Below are positions 6,168 through 6,355 of a stretch of DNA of 6,355 nucleotides, piece after piece (position 1 is the first letter of the stretch; each line of letters begins with the position of its first letter). Origin of the DNA: Chloroflexota bacterium (GTDB taxonomy: Bacteria > Chloroflexota > UBA6077); NCBI GenBank assembly GCA_021786215.1, contig JAJYNT010000134.1:1-6355 (forward strand). Direction: 5' to 3'. The notes under the pieces were generated by a model. It had not been told where the DNA came from. It searched no databases and was given only the letters and a program-made list of their open reading frames with translations. The position numbers were made by a program, and so were the translations under genes.

Positions 6168-6176
6168 ATCATAGCA
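6168..6176 (-). promoter_or_regulatory. Possible extended -10 promoter of the cytochrome gene
   Basis: On the minus strand TGC (6174-6176) directly precedes TATGAT (6168-6173), a 5/6 -10 with an extended -10 element, followed by an AT-rich AAAAA stretch. No good -35 is found 16-18 bases upstream, as is common for extended -10 promoters. Transcription near 6161 would give a leader of about 120 bases before GTG 6042. Confidence 0.45.
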
Positions 6177-6311
6177 TAATGATCAACGAGGATACTATCT
6201 TGGTGGCGAGCGCACTTCCTCGATGAAGCCGGCCCACCTGCCACCAATCTCTTTCGGAACGTGATACTGGACGAAGCCTGGAGGTCATGCTTCAGCGACG
6301 GTGTGCCAGTC

Positions 6312-6338
6312 GTAGGGGCGAGCGGCACTCGCCCCTAC
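6312..6338. repeat. Perfect 11-bp inverted repeat, REP-like or terminator
   Basis: GTAGGGGCGAG (6312-6322) and CTCGCCCCTAC (6328-6338) pair perfectly around the loop CGGCA. The plus-strand tail TGTTACTCTATC is only mildly T-rich. Palindromes of the GTAGGGGCGA / TCGCCCCTAC kind are, to my knowledge, scattered between genes in several Chloroflexota and cyanobacterial genomes. An intergenic repeat is therefore as likely as a terminator. Confidence 0.6.
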
Positions 6339-6355
6339 TGTTACTCTATCTCGCC

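Larger units (their letters stand above)
6043..6355. other. Gene-free right end (313 bases)
   Basis: No credible coding region is present. An 88-codon minus-strand frame over 6062-6328 begins with GTG in the loop of an inverted repeat, lacks a ribosome site and shows no recognisable motif. The stretch holds the cytochrome gene leader, a possible promoter near 6168 and a perfect inverted repeat at 6312-6338. A weak stem, CGCCAG (6126-6131) with CTGGCG (6149-6154), lies within the predicted cytochrome leader. Whatever lies right of 6355 is not visible. Confidence 0.6.

Noticed and set aside
6062..6328. 88-codon minus-strand frame at the right end
   Set aside because: It starts with GTG inside an inverted-repeat loop, has no ribosome site or motif, and overlaps the cytochrome leader.

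Overview
The window is GC-rich bacterial chromosome, most likely from a member of the Chloroflexota (inferred from gene style, not from a search). Supporting signs are sufC placed before sufB, an EGY-type site-2 protease, and a secreted C39-like peptidase of a kind I know from Actinobacteria and Chloroflexota. Two lipoproteins also carry long Ala/Thr/Pro linkers.

Layout, left to right. Positions 1-1657 (minus strand) hold the start of a SUF iron-sulfur cluster operon. sufC is complete and sufB is cut by the left edge; they overlap by 20 bases. A near-consensus promoter (1706-1734) drives them. Upstream of it is a strong GC-rich hairpin with a T-tract on the suf side, which may insulate the operon. 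A tRNA-Gln(CUG) gene (1891-1964, plus strand) has its own extended -10 promoter and a downstream hairpin terminator. Positions 2041-4695 (minus) hold a probable two-gene operon: a secreted lipoprotein with a C39-like cysteine peptidase domain, then an intramembrane M50 metalloprotease. Divergent from it is dut (dUTPase, 4885-5316, plus), whose real start is probably a TTG codon. Positions 5515-6042 (minus) hold a small lipoprotein ending in two CXXCH haem c sites, probably started at GTG. The last 313 bases hold no credible gene, only a possible promoter and a perfect 11-bp inverted repeat.

The genes are mostly independent housekeeping or envelope units: Fe-S assembly, a tRNA, nucleotide-pool sanitation, envelope proteolysis and extracytoplasmic electron transfer. 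I see no mobile element, CRISPR array, rRNA or defence system, and no convincing undescribed multi-gene system. The items most worth a second look are the peptidase pair, the dihaem lipoprotein, and a recurring TGCTAT extended -10 motif.
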